A stretch of DNA of 64,000 bases from Gliomastix tumulicola (lineage: Eukaryota > Ascomycota > Sordariomycetes > Hypocreales > Bionectriaceae). The DNA is taken from assembly GCA_001599755.1 (NCBI GenBank), contig BCHX01000005.1, forward strand, positions 752,800-816,799, read 5' to 3'. The number at the start of each line of letters is the position of its first letter. Position 1 is the stretch's first letter. Below the pieces are notes generated by a model that did no database searches, was not told where the DNA came from, and was given only the letters and a program-made list of their open reading frames with translations. Both the position numbers and the translations under genes were made by a program. Shown in pieces: positions 10,396-21,032 of the stretch.

Positions 10396-10659
10396 AAAAG
10401 AATTCCCCATCGAGAAAAAACGAACCAAAGAAATCCAATTCTGCCAATAGGCATTCAAAACTTTGAAAGTGAATTCGAACCGTTCAAGGGGGGTATCTAT
10501 ATATCCTATCCTTCCCATCTATGCCTTCTATATTGCAATAGTCATATCTTTGTTGTTGCCATATGTCCAACAATCTTCCCAGTGTTTTGGGTAACACCAA
10601 AGCACGAAAAAGAGAAGAAGAAGAAAAGGATTCCAACGAGAGTGTTTTCATGTATGCGA
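10396..10659. other. Convergent 3' interval between GH43 and lipase genes
   Basis: AT-richer, containing both 3' UTRs and polyadenylation sites. No gene fits. Confidence 0.5.
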
Positions 10660-13600
10660 TCAATCAGCAACCCCCAGCCTCAGCTTCCTCAAGGCCTCCT
10701 CGTACTTGGCTGGCGAGTGGTCGACGAGCATACTCGTCCCGAACCTCAGCTCCCCAAACCTCTCGCCAACATCCCTGACGTACCGCAGCACGATCCTCCT
10801 CGCCGGACGCCCGATCCTCTCCTCGTCCGCGAGCAGGAACGCCTCCCGCCGCAGCACGCGCTGCGTCTCGATGCAGAAGACCTCGCCCGGCGGCATGAGC
10901 TTCTCGCTCTTCATGCTGGAGCGGAGCGAGCCGAGAGCCGGCATCATCCACTCGTCTCCGGCATCGCTCTCAGTGGACGACGACCTCCCCGACGAGGGCG
11001 GCGGGGAGGCTGAGTAGAGCTTGTCGGCCATGTTGTGGTGGAAGGCAGACCACATGCGTTGGCGGATCTCTGCCTTGACCTGGTGGTCGTCCTTCTTGAA
11101 CGCCACGGCGGCCGCTTGCAGATCGTGGAGGAGGCCGAGGGAGAGGTACGGCACGATGTCGCTGCCGTGGACGATGGTGGTGATGAGGCCCCTTGTGATC
11201 TTGCAGAGAGAACTAGACATCACGCCGGGAGGGCCGTAGGCAAACACGTGGATGGGACGCCCCGGCGGGAGCCTGATGTCCGAAGCCGCGGGAGAGTCAA
11301 GGTTGTCATCCGCCTTGAGCTTGTACTGCGGTACGGACACGGTGACAAAGCCCTTGCCTCGAGGATTGGGCTCAGATAGCATCAAGCCCAGGAGAGCCGT
11401 GACGCCTCCGCCGAGAGAATGACCGCACAGGACCAGCCCGTAGTCATCAAACTCCTTGAGAGCCTCCTGCAACGTGATGAGGACCTTCCCATCGCCCCCG
11501 AACAGTATCCTCCGTGCTGAGGCGTGGACGCCCTTGTGCACCTTGTATCCCCTGCCTCTCCATGTAAGACGATCGTACTCACAGGTCAGGTCCGCCAGGA
11601 CATCCTCGAAGCCCAGTGTGCCGCGACATGCCAACACCACAGCCTTGGCCTCGTGATCCAGCGAGATGTAGTGCACAAGAGGCACGCCGCTGTCCGTAGA
11701 TCCCGTAGAATTGCTACCGCCTCCATGGTCGATAAACGACGCGAGAAGCACGTTGTTGCCAGTCCCTGAGTCTGTGTGATGGAGGAAGTGGCGCACGTCG
11801 TGATGTGTCCCATCCCAAGCCTTCAGACTAGGCATGTCATTCGATATGCCCATGAGTTTCAGGAAATGCGAACCATACGATGCCGACGCAAAACGCATAT
11901 ATCGAGAGATGTTGTGCAGCAGTGGCCCGGCAGGAAACGCTCCCTGCACGGCACCGACCCTCCTAAGCGTGCTCATGGCATCTGTAGCGTTGTACGCACT
12001 CTTCTGGTAGTACGACGAGAGGATGAGGGAGGTCTGCGAATCGTTGGTGGCGAGGCTGTAGATACTGTGCCCGTATGAGCCTCCACGACGGTGGCCGTGG
12101 CCGTGGCCGTGACCATGTGTGTGTGGAGTAACGATGGCATCGTGGGCGGCACTCCCAAGCTGGTCGTGGCCGGCAGCCTCCGAACGAAAGACGAGGGGCG
12201 AAGACGGGCGAGACCGGACCGAGAAGGAGTCTGGCTGCGAAACAAGCGAGTCTCGTCGATGGTCATGCACAGAAGAGACGTAGCTGGACCGAGACGAGCT
12301 TCTGGGCATCGCCGCCGCTGGATCCGGGTAGAGCGACTGCCGCGATGGGACTCTCTGCTCCATCTGACCAGCGTGCCTTGGGAGGGGAGGCGGCTTGAGC
12401 TTGATCGACGTACCGACGGGGTTGACCTTGGTTGTTCCCGGTGTCTTCCATTGGGGACGGGATTTGGTGGCTAGGGACACGCCGGGCATGTCGGGGTTCG
12501 CCTGGTCCTTGTGCCACATATTCGAGAGGGATTGGCCGCTCCCTCTGAGGACCTGTTTCAGACCAATCTTCCTTTCTGCAGGCTTCGGCTCCGGAGTCTC
12601 GGCCTTCTTCTTGGACGATAATGGTTTCTTGGTGGGCGGCGGCGGCGGCGCAGACGATTCCTTGTGCCGAGCGATGTTGACACGCGATGGGACTTTGCTC
12701 AGAGGCGTTCGGGTCTTCTTCTGGTTCGCCGTCGGCTCTGCTTCGATCGGCGCTGATGGTGACGTCGGGCTTCGTATTGTGGGAGACCTCAGCCCGCTAG
12801 TCGTGGCTGTCTGACTTCTGCGAAAGCCAGGATTCTCAGGCGCGCGCGATGGGGGCCGAGAAGCACCGCCGAGGTTCAGAGTCGGGTCGCTCCTCGTAAC
12901 GAAGGAGTGGGAGACCGGGACGATAGGTATGTTAGGCGAGATCGGCGGGCTGAAGGATGGGCTGTCTGCTTCAACAGGCGAGTCGGGCCGTACCGGGCTG
13001 TCATCTTTGAGTTCCACGACTGCCGGCTCCAGGCTCTCGTCACGGTGCTGAAAGGAGGTTGTTCTCGTCTTATTCCGCTGCAGTCTATATACAACTCGAT
13101 ATGGCGAAGACTCGGGTCGATCATCGTGGGAGTGCCAAGCCTGATGGCCCGTCGCCTCGTGCTTCTTTGTTTCGATAATCTCAGCCCCAGGGGGCGTGGG
13201 AAAGGACAAGGGCAAGGGCTGTGGACCGTCTATGTCTACCGTAATAGTCTGCACCGTAGAAACGGCGTTGGATATCGAGACGGTGGTGCCAGGGGCGAGA
13301 GAGGATGAGATGTCGCGCTTCAGACGAGCAAGGACCCGTTCGTCATCATCATCATCGTCATCATGGTGCATCCGTGAACGACGCGTCGGATGGGAGGCAA
13401 AGGACAGAATGCTCTCAGTATCGCTAGTAAGGATGTTGTTGTTATCTTCACCTTCCCCTGCCGTAGGTGTAATCGGTGGCATGCTCTGTTCCTGCACGTC
13501 GATGCGCTCTCCGTCGTCTAACACGACGACATCCCACACAATCTCTTCGGCAGCTTTTGTACGGCGCTCCTGTTCGATAGCCTTCCTGCATCGTTGTTGT

Positions 13601-14262
13601 AGATATGCGAGGGCACTTGTCGCGAGTATAAGATCGATGACGCCGACTTTGTCGACGCCTTGTCCCGTCGCAGGATTGTTGAACTCCCTTCTGACAAGTG
13701 TGATGATGCTCGCAATGGCTCGCGATGAGTCGGTAGATCCGAACAGCTGGTCGAGAGAGCAAAGGAGGAGCTGCGACAGCTCGCTCGCGGCGGAGAGTGT
13801 TGTGCCAGTCAGCTGGAAGCCGGCCGAGGTCCAGAAGACGAGGTGACTGAAGGCGTAATGGAGGCTGTCTAATGTTCGTTCGAGAACCGTCTCGGCCTCG
13901 GCAGCGGCGAGATCAGAGCACTGGGGCCGATCAATGAGTGCAGTGACATCCCTGCCGGCCCTGGAGAGAATGCCTTCGATGGCGCCCCGGGCGAGCTCGA
14001 GGCTGGATAGAGTCGTGAAACGAGCGGCGTCTAGGCCGTATGTGCCGACGAAGGAGCCGGCCCTGATAGCTAGACATGTCGAGCGTGTTGCGAAGCTGAC
14101 GGCCTGGGCGATGCGGGCAGGGAGGATGGTCGGAGTTTGCTGGTGCTGGTGCTGGTGATGCTGGAGTTGCAGAGCTGTAGCTGTAGCTGTAGTTGTAGCT
14201 GTAGCTGCAGCCGGGCTAGACTTTTCAGGGTCCTTGCCATTGCTGCCCGACTTCACGTCCAT
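10660..14262 (-). CDS. Class 3 lipase, sn1-diacylglycerol lipase-like, 1200 residues
   Basis: A single uninterrupted exon. The first ~160 residues hold short hydrophobic/amphipathic stretches (ARIAQAVSFATRSTCLAIRA and following) that may attach it to a membrane. A long Ser/Pro-rich disordered middle follows, with poly-His-Gly (HGHGHGHGHR) and poly-Asp runs. The C-terminal alpha/beta-hydrolase (about residues 800-1200) shows ACRGTLGFEDVLADLTCEY, the nucleophile elbow GHSLGG with S949, HGSDIVPYLS with D1035, and VDHSPAKYEEAL with H1182. These three fit the Ser-Asp-His triad of class 3 lipases. The MPPGEVFCIE motif before the His is typical of the DAG-lipase branch. Members cleave the sn-1 acyl chain of diacylglycerol or related lipids. 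Domain order and size match the large fungal proteins of this group. The disordered middle suggests regulation by phosphorylation (inference). Confidence 0.92.
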   Translation of the reverse strand: MDVKSGSNGKDPEKSSPAAATATTTATATALQLQHHQHQHQQTPTILPARIAQAVSFATRSTCLAIRAGSFVGTYGLDAARFTTLSSLELARGAIEGILSRAGRDVTALIDRPQCSDLAAAEAETVLERTLDSLHYAFSHLVFWTSAGFQLTGTTLSAASELSQLLLCSLDQLFGSTDSSRAIASIITLVRREFNNPATGQGVDKVGVIDLILATSALAYLQQRCRKAIEQERRTKAAEEIVWDVVVLDDGERIDVQEQSMPPITPTAGEGEDNNNILTSDTESILSFASHPTRRSRMHHDDDDDDDERVLARLKRDISSSLAPGTTVSISNAVSTVQTITVDIDGPQPLPLSFPTPPGAEIIETKKHEATGHQAWHSHDDRPESSPYRVVYRLQRNKTRTTSFQHRDESLEPAVVELKDDSPVRPDSPVEADSPSFSPPISPNIPIVPVSHSFVTRSDPTLNLGGASRPPSRAPENPGFRRSQTATTSGLRSPTIRSPTSPSAPIEAEPTANQKKTRTPLSKVPSRVNIARHKESSAPPPPPTKKPLSSKKKAETPEPKPAERKIGLKQVLRGSGQSLSNMWHKDQANPDMPGVSLATKSRPQWKTPGTTKVNPVGTSIKLKPPPLPRHAGQMEQRVPSRQSLYPDPAAAMPRSSSRSSYVSSVHDHRRDSLVSQPDSFSVRSRPSSPLVFRSEAAGHDQLGSAAHDAIVTPHTHGHGHGHGHRRGGSYGHSIYSLATNDSQTSLILSSYYQKSAYNATDAMSTLRRVGAVQGAFPAGPLLHNISRYMRFASASYGSHFLKLMGISNDMPSLKAWDGTHHDVRHFLHHTDSGTGNNVLLASFIDHGGGSNSTGSTDSGVPLVHYISLDHEAKAVVLACRGTLGFEDVLADLTCEYDRLTWRGRGYKVHKGVHASARRILFGGDGKVLITLQEALKEFDDYGLVLCGHSLGGGVTALLGLMLSEPNPRGKGFVTVSVPQYKLKADDNLDSPAASDIRLPPGRPIHVFAYGPPGVMSSSLCKITRGLITTIVHGSDIVPYLSLGLLHDLQAAAVAFKKDDHQVKAEIRQRMWSAFHHNMADKLYSASPPPSSGRSSSTESDAGDEWMMPALGSLRSSMKSEKLMPPGEVFCIETQRVLRREAFLLADEERIGRPARRIVLRYVRDVGERFGELRFGTSMLVDHSPAKYEEALRKLRLGVAD

Positions 14263-15960
14263 CTTCGCAGTGAACGGCGGCGGATGACTAGGATGTGTAA
14301 TTGTGCGTGTCTCTCCATCAAATCGAACAGGTGAGTTGGTACGTCAAAGGAGGGGGCCTGAGGATATATCGAGGGTCTCGCCAGGGGGCCATTGATTTCA
14401 GACAGACAGAGCAAGTGCTAGTCGTTTGTTGTTATGATGTGCAGTGTATCAGGACTGGTATGCATGACGGGTCAAAAAAATCAGGCACACGGGCAGATAA
14501 GAGCCCACGAACCAGAAGAAGATGGAGGGGAGGGTCTCATTTCTATGCGTTCCAGGGAGGGGAGAGGGTGCCCTGCCATGATTGCTGTCATATCGCCGAC
14601 CGTGCTAAATCGTCGGGAGAGATCGGGCAGGAACCAGGGGATAATGGCATGACGACGTACGCGCTCGCGGCAGCATGATGATAATGGGCGCTCTGCTAAT
14701 GCTAATAATACAGCGTGTTTGAACATGGGATGATTGGAAGCGGGATGAAAGTGGGAATGGACGAAGAGCTGCAATTGCATGTGAAAGTGGTGGGCCCACA
14801 TGCATTATCGCACAGGGTCCAATTCCCTAATTTGGCAATGTGGCGCTATGTGGAATCCTCCATCACCAGAGTTAGCCGGAAAGGGAGGCGACAGCTCAGA
14901 GCTCGGCCCACCAGCTTGAACCTAGCACGCGGTGGAGAGAAAACATGAAGCGTCGGCCTCCCAAGTTGGATGGTCGTGCGTCTCGAGAATTGTTTGCACC
15001 ACGTCCTGGCAGTCAAACAGCTTGCTGCGCTTCAAACTGGCTGGCTCCAAGTCCCATCATCGACGCAATGAATTTTCATTTGATGAGTCCAAAAAGTCTT
15101 ATCAATTTTATTTTATTTGTACACAGTAGGTCACGTGTTTGACTTCCAGCTGTCAAATTGATCGCTCCGTAGGATCGGATCGCAGCGACCGCCATGGTTC
15201 TGTACGGTTGGTCGGTGGTGTAGGGTAGCGCCAACTCCCACGGTGGGTAGCCCGGTGTTCTCGCCCACCAGCATGGATGGATGTCTTCGCCCAAGCCTCG
15301 CAGACACAAAAAAAAACCCGAGGCCCTGTTCCGCCTCCGCAGAAGCTGACACAGACACTCAGGTCACTGCGAAACTGGCGATTTGTCTACGAGAAGAAAC
15401 CATCAGACATAGTCAGCAACAGTGTTTAATTCCCAAGATACTTGCTGACTAGATACAACCCCGGCCCGATGCAGGCCACGATATCCGACGCGACTGTCTG
15501 TCCCTAACAAATAACGATCAAAAAATGACAAAAGACCAGAAAAGACCATGATGTTGCCGGTGTTGCGCCCAGATCTAAAACCAACCCCTCGCTGCCAATG
15601 CGGCGTTTTTTTTTGTGTCCCTATCCGCCCCCTCGCCGATGCACCGTGTATTGCTCAGCAGAAAAAAATACATGAATGTTGGATTGAAGACAAAAGAAAA
15701 AGGAAAGGAGAGGGGAAAGGCAAGCAAGGAAGACAGGATGGTGTGCTGACCCAAACAGCAAGCAAACACGCCGCCTCTGTCAGCCAAACAAGCGGACCCC
15801 GCCGATGATCAGTCCAAACAACAAGCGACCAAAGGAAGAAGAAGAAGGAGAAGAAGAAGAAGAAGAAGAAGAAGAAGAAAAGGCAAAAATACAAACAACC
15901 CCGCATCGGGCAAACAAGGCCAGCCGACAAAGAAGTGGCCAGCTGAGAAGCCGACCTGAA
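14263..15960. other. Intergenic region upstream of the lipase gene
   Basis: Contains CTG/CTGTAG repeats that begin inside the lipase N-terminus, then mixed sequence. At about 15060-15320 a stretch ends in an A/T-rich AAATAAAATAAA tail on the minus strand and could be a short retroelement remnant, but nothing confirms this. A GAA repeat lies at 15837-15879. No gene seen. Confidence 0.5.
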
Positions 15961-16863
15961 CTAGCCCCAGATCTGCTTCTTCGACAACAAGCTGTACGTG
16001 GGGCGGGGGCTATCCACCACCTCGTAGCAGGTGTAGCGACCATGAACGATCTTGCCCTCGATGTAGTCGCGAGAAAAGGCCATGATGCCGGAGAAGTCAA
16101 AGGTGGGCAGGACGGTCCCCTCAGAGTCGAAAGAAGGGACCTTGTCAGTCTTCAGGGCGGCACGGGCGGGGGTGATGGCCAGGCCACCGGTGGCGGCCAG
16201 CTTGGCGAGGGCGTCCTGCACCCAGTGGAAGCAGCGCCAGTCCGGGTCCTCGAGGACCATGGGGGTCGAAGAGATGATGCGGTCAACCAGGTCCATATTC
16301 TCAACCTTGCCGATGATGATACGACCGAGAAGGTTGGGAATGTTCTTCACATCCGGCACAACCAGACGCTCGAAGACCCAGCCCTGGGTGGGATGAGGCT
16401 TGACTCGGTAGCGAACGCCCGGCATGGCTGAGCGACGCTCAGGACCGAAGGAGATGATAATGTCCCAATGAAATCTGAAAGACGGTCAGGTTAGCAAAAC
16501 GACGACCTTCCACAAGGGCCAGGGAAGAGAGGAGGAGGAAAAGGGGTTCACATACTGGCGCTCGGGCTTGTCAGTGAGCGTGGATGGGGTCATGGAGATG
16601 CTCATCAGACCATTCTCGGCGGTGGTCTCAAGCCTCATGGTGCAAATCTTGGTGAAGTCGAAGCCCTTCTCGAGGAGCTCGACGAAAGCTGCTTTGATGG
16701 ACTTCATGGTTATACCGGCAGGCAGGCGACCCTTGACCTCGAGGGTGTCGATGTCAACCTTGTTGAGGTCGACCATCTCGATCTCCTCCTTGTCAAAGGT
16801 GTCGACGGTCGAAGAGATGGACATCGTCGTGGAGGTACGCATGTTGGCAGAAGGGGACGACAT
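15961..16863 (-). CDS. Hypothetical protein, 273 residues, possible DUF6540-like C-terminal half
   Basis: Two exons: 16863-16556 and 16474-15961. The intron at 16555-16475 is well formed (GTATGT, GCTAACCTGAC branch region, TTTCAG) and joins ERQ to FHWDIIISFG. The start MSSPSANMRTSTTMSI is the first ATG in frame; a second Met lies at residue 8. The N-terminal half contains acidic DKEEIEMVDLNKVDIDTLEV. The C-terminal half contains FHWDIIISFGPERRSAMPGV and RCFHWVQDALAKLAATGGLA. The last motif resembles the [N/R]CxxWVxxALxxL segment of fungal DUF6540 proteins, but this is a weak pattern match. No signal peptide or membrane segment. Function unknown. The 4 kb upstream contains no other gene, so a large regulatory region is possible. 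Confidence 0.82.
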
Positions 16864-19800
16864 GACGGAAGCTAGACCAAAGGTAGTAAGTAGTGCTTGA
16901 GGGAGAAGGATGGTCGTGGAGGCGGCGAGCAACGAGAAGCTCAAGGCTAGATAGAGAGGGAGGAGTGGTGACGGCTGAGGGGCACAAGGCCAGAAAGAGT
17001 TGGAAGAACGTATTGTAAGAAGGATGTGTCTTGGGTAGAGAGGTGTCTGAAGAGCAGAGTGTCCGAAGAGCAGAGTGTCTGAAAGAGCAGAGTGTCTGAA
17101 AGAGCAGAAGTGTCTGAAGAGAAGAAGAAGATGGTGAAGGATGGAGAGTTCTGAAGCTCAAGAAACTGGGAGGACGGCCCCTTCTTATACACGAAAGATG
17201 GGCAGGCCAGGAGCTCTCAGCTGGAGCGGAACAACTCAGGAGGAAGGAAAGAAGCAATCAAACTGGCACGGGATAAAAAAAAACAGGAGCCACGGTCAGA
17301 CGGCAGATTTGTTGTGTGCAACGACACTATCCGCAATCCTTGTGCGTTTACCTTCGCGCACGCCGAAAGAGGAGGGAGGGGGGAGAAAAAAAGCGGCTGG
17401 CAGACATCTGTTTGCTGTTTGGTTTGTGCAGTTGTTTGGTGAAGTGGGCTCGCTCCTATACGGCCAACTGGATTTGGAGTGGGAGGAGGAGGGGTGTGGG
17501 CAGAGATGGAGGAGGAGCAAGCAAGCAAGCAAGCAAGCAAGCTGCAGGTTCCGGAGAGCTCCTCGCCTGCCAGGTCTTGCATTCTGCGCTCAGACCGCTT
17601 CGGCTGCCTTCTTTTCCCTTCGCCTCTGCTTTTTTTTTTTCTCGTTCCTTTTGCTTCCCCGACGGCTGCTGATTGGCACTAGAGACAGACGGGCACAGAA
17701 GGAGGGTCACTCTACACGACAGAGCGCGCGTCCTCCCTCTCTCTGACGCGGGTGGGAGGAGCTTGGTCACCGTCACCCAATCCACTAGCGTCAGTACGCC
17801 CCTCCTGGTCCTGGTCCTGGTCCCCTCTCTCTCTCTCTCTCTCCCCGTCCTTCCGTCCCTGTCTCTCTCTCTCTGTCTCCATGGGGTCCCGACTACGGCA
17901 CATGCGAGTAGAGAGGTACCCTGGCCCGGGGTGCTGGAGCCACTGTGAGGCTCGGTACCGGTGTACAGGACCCCCAGGTAGAGGTACACACATGCATGGC
18001 CCCCCCCTCTCTCCCCCCATCCGTGGCTTGTATGAGAAGAGCTGCTGATCGGCACGGGGAGTTGCAGGGCCCCTGGGCAGAAAGCCAGCCAATTCGCCGG
18101 AGGACGGAGAGGAGGGGCAAGAAAGAGGGAGGCAGAGCTGCGCGGCGGCAGGGGTTGCTTAATTGGTCATGATGCCCAAACGTCACCATCACGGCCAGCT
18201 GAGCCCTGCAGCCAGCCGCGAGTGTATCCCCAACCAACCCGCTAGGACAAAACAAGAAAAGGATCATGAATCGGAAGTCCCCCCAATCTAGGAGGAGCAG
18301 TGGCCCATCCGATACCCTCCATCCCATCTCGCTGAACCCGTGACAGACAGGCTGACAGTCGCCGTCCCTTGCATCCCCCCTTCTCGCCCTCCGACACAGC
18401 AATTACCAGACCGTACAGATTGTGCGCCCCAAGATATTCCGTCCCGTGGGGACACACACCATGTACGATTCGCCGTACGATTCGGCCGATGGTGGGTGAG
18501 GGGAGGGGGGGAAGCCCAGGAGGCAGGGCAGGCAGGCAGAGCGTGATAGTCACTGTCACTGTCACTCTGTTACTTCTTGCATAAAACTTCGGCGGGCAGG
18601 GCCCAAATTGGTCAGAATGAAAAAAAAAAAGTCCCGCAGTGTGTAATGTGTAATGGCTGGCCAGTGGGGGAGGGTGTGTGATAGTAATCCGATCCGTGTG
18701 AATTTTCCCTTGAGCTTTGAAATGAATGTCTCGCAAGGAGAGAAACCGGGATATAAAAATGGCCTTGTGTGACCGCCACCCATCACCAACCCACCAGGAT
18801 GGCCAATCCACCTGCCAAGCTGGAACCTTGTGGCATCACAGAATCAGAAGATTGGGGAGGGGGGAGAAAAAGAAAAGTGCCCGTAGGACTCTCACGGCCG
18901 ATGGTCGGACAACCCAATCCTGCTGCTGCTGCTGCTGCTGCCTAGAATGGCATCTCCCCGAACGCCGCTTTTGGGGGAGAAAAAAAAGGAAGGGGAACAC
19001 AAACAAGCCTCCGTCCACGATGAAACAAAAGCTGAGCTGAGCTGGCTGGCTGGCTGGCTGTCGGCCCTCCTTCTTCGACTGACTGCGTACTTTTGACTGA
19101 CAAGACCGACATGGGAACACACACACACACCACCTCCTCCTCCCACCGTATGCTATGTCATGCCGTGTAATTCCAGAACCTGGTCCTGTACGACCGTGAA
19201 GCCCACAAGTTGCCGGCCAAAAAAGGCCAAAGCCAAATTCGCCAAAACGATAGGAGGAGCCTTTCGGGCTCCTGGCCCTCCCCGCCCGAGCACCGCGGAG
19301 AGAGTAGCCCAGCAGCCGTGGAAACCCAGAGAAGCAAGCGGGCGCGCAGATGGGGGGGAATCTCAGCACGATAATCAAAAGCCACCGCCCAGTCTCGGCC
19401 GGCCCTGAGGGCACACCACCAGGATCATGGGGGGGGAACGGCCGTAGGACAAGAAAGAAAGAAGGAGAGAAAACAGGGCGGGTCCGAGCGAGAGAGAGAG
19501 TGACAGAGAGGGAGAGAGAGTGAGAGAGGCCGAGAGAGAGAGAGGCCAGGCCATGTCGCCGTCCCCTGCAGGGGTTGGGGGAGGACGCCCGTGATGCAGC
19601 TTCCCGAAGGCCCCCCCTTCCTCTTCGCGTCGCGTCTAGACCGGTTGTCAGGCCACCTCTCTAAGCTTCGTTTTCGCCCTCAGCTCTCAGTCAGGCCGAC
19701 GATCGCATTTCCCGTTCCGAGATTGATGCTTCCCCATCTAAACTCCCTCATCCCAGGGGGGACCGAAGAAAACAAGGAAACCCTCTTCTTCGTCGTCGGG

Positions 19801-21032
19801 GAGGGCCGAAACCATCATCTCCCTCAACTCCTCTCTCTCTCTCTCTCTCCCCAAGTTAGTAGTACGTGCCGGTGGTACCTCGTCCTCACGCTCAGGACTC
19901 TCCGATGCAGCCAGTCAGCCAGCCCCCAGCCAGCCCCAGCCAGCCAGCCCCAGCCAGTCACAGAAAGAAGAAAGGAAAGGACACACATGACGCACCAGAC
20001 TCAAGCCACCCACCGTCCTCCTCCTCCACGTCCAAGATGGCCCCTGACAACCCACCTCGTCCCCCCTCCCCCCGGGTGGAGTCTCACCCTCTCACCCAAT
20101 ATCGGGAGCCAGCAGCCAGCAGCCGTGTCTGTAGTGCCATCGTAGTTATGAGTGAGTTTCTCATGTGTGACCATCATCCAGCAGCAGCAGCAGGCAGCCC
20201 CTGGCCTGCCAACGCATCACAGTGTCGGTAACAGGAAAGTGACGGGGGGGGTCCGGTCCGTTGTGTGTGTCCCGTAGAGACTTTCTTTCGAATTATCGCG
20301 TTGAATTCATCTGCCTCTCCTCCGCGTGTGTGTTGAATATCCGCCCAGCAGCAGCTGTCCCCTTCTCTCTCTCTCTCCTCTCTCCTAGACATACAGTAAA
20401 ATGGAAAACCCAACATCAGCTTGAACCCCGTTTTCTCCGCTCTCCCAAAACTCCCAATTCTGCCGCAGGGGATCTGGGAACCATGTTCCCAAAATAGTAG
20501 AGGGGGGAGAGGTGTACAAGTAGAGAGACAACCTGGCAGGTGACCTCCGGCTCGCACGGTCCCAGTACCGACGTAACAGAGAGGGAGTGAGTGATGAAAA
20601 GAAAAGAAAACCGAAGCCATACTAGATAGATTAGCCCACACGCCATCCTCGCCCCCCCTGAACCCCTGCCAACAGCTGCCCATCTAGTAGTAATGTACAT
20701 TCCACAAGTTGAAAATAGAAGTCCCCCCTGTGCTCATGCTGACGCGCCCCAACTCCCTTTGTTGCAAGTCGCCGGTACTATGCGTAGAAATCATCAAAAC
20801 AGAAAAAGAAAAAAAAAGAGAAACAGGGACACACAAGAAGTCGTCAGACGATCCTCTCACTTGGCATGCTGCCCCGTAAAGCCTTCATCACACCCAATCA
20901 CCCTTGGGCCAGTCTCCAGTCTTCAGTCTCCTGTCTTCTCAAGCCATCGTCGCCTTACATCATTAGCGTGTGCCAATGTCTCTGGCGGATCCTTGTCTGT
21001 ACACACACTTGCTCTCATCCCGGCCGTTCCAT
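16864..21032. other. Intergenic region, 4.2 kb, low complexity
   Basis: Between the start of the 273-residue protein gene and the end of ash1. It has CT/GA-rich runs (near 17830-17880, 19480-19550, 19830-19850, 20365-20385), a GCAA repeat at 17516-17541 and many G/C homopolymers. Open frames here are short and low-complexity, with no recognisable domain. I see no gene. Confidence 0.55.

Noticed and set aside
9100..10518. 472-codon minus-strand frame opposite GH43
   Set aside because: Antisense to a GC-rich gene. It is rich in Val/Leu/Arg/Glu with poly-Val from the TAC repeat and has no domain.
15060..15320. Possible SINE or other retroelement fragment
   Set aside because: An A/T-rich tail and a weak B-box-like sequence are visible, but there are no target-site duplications and no second copy in the window.
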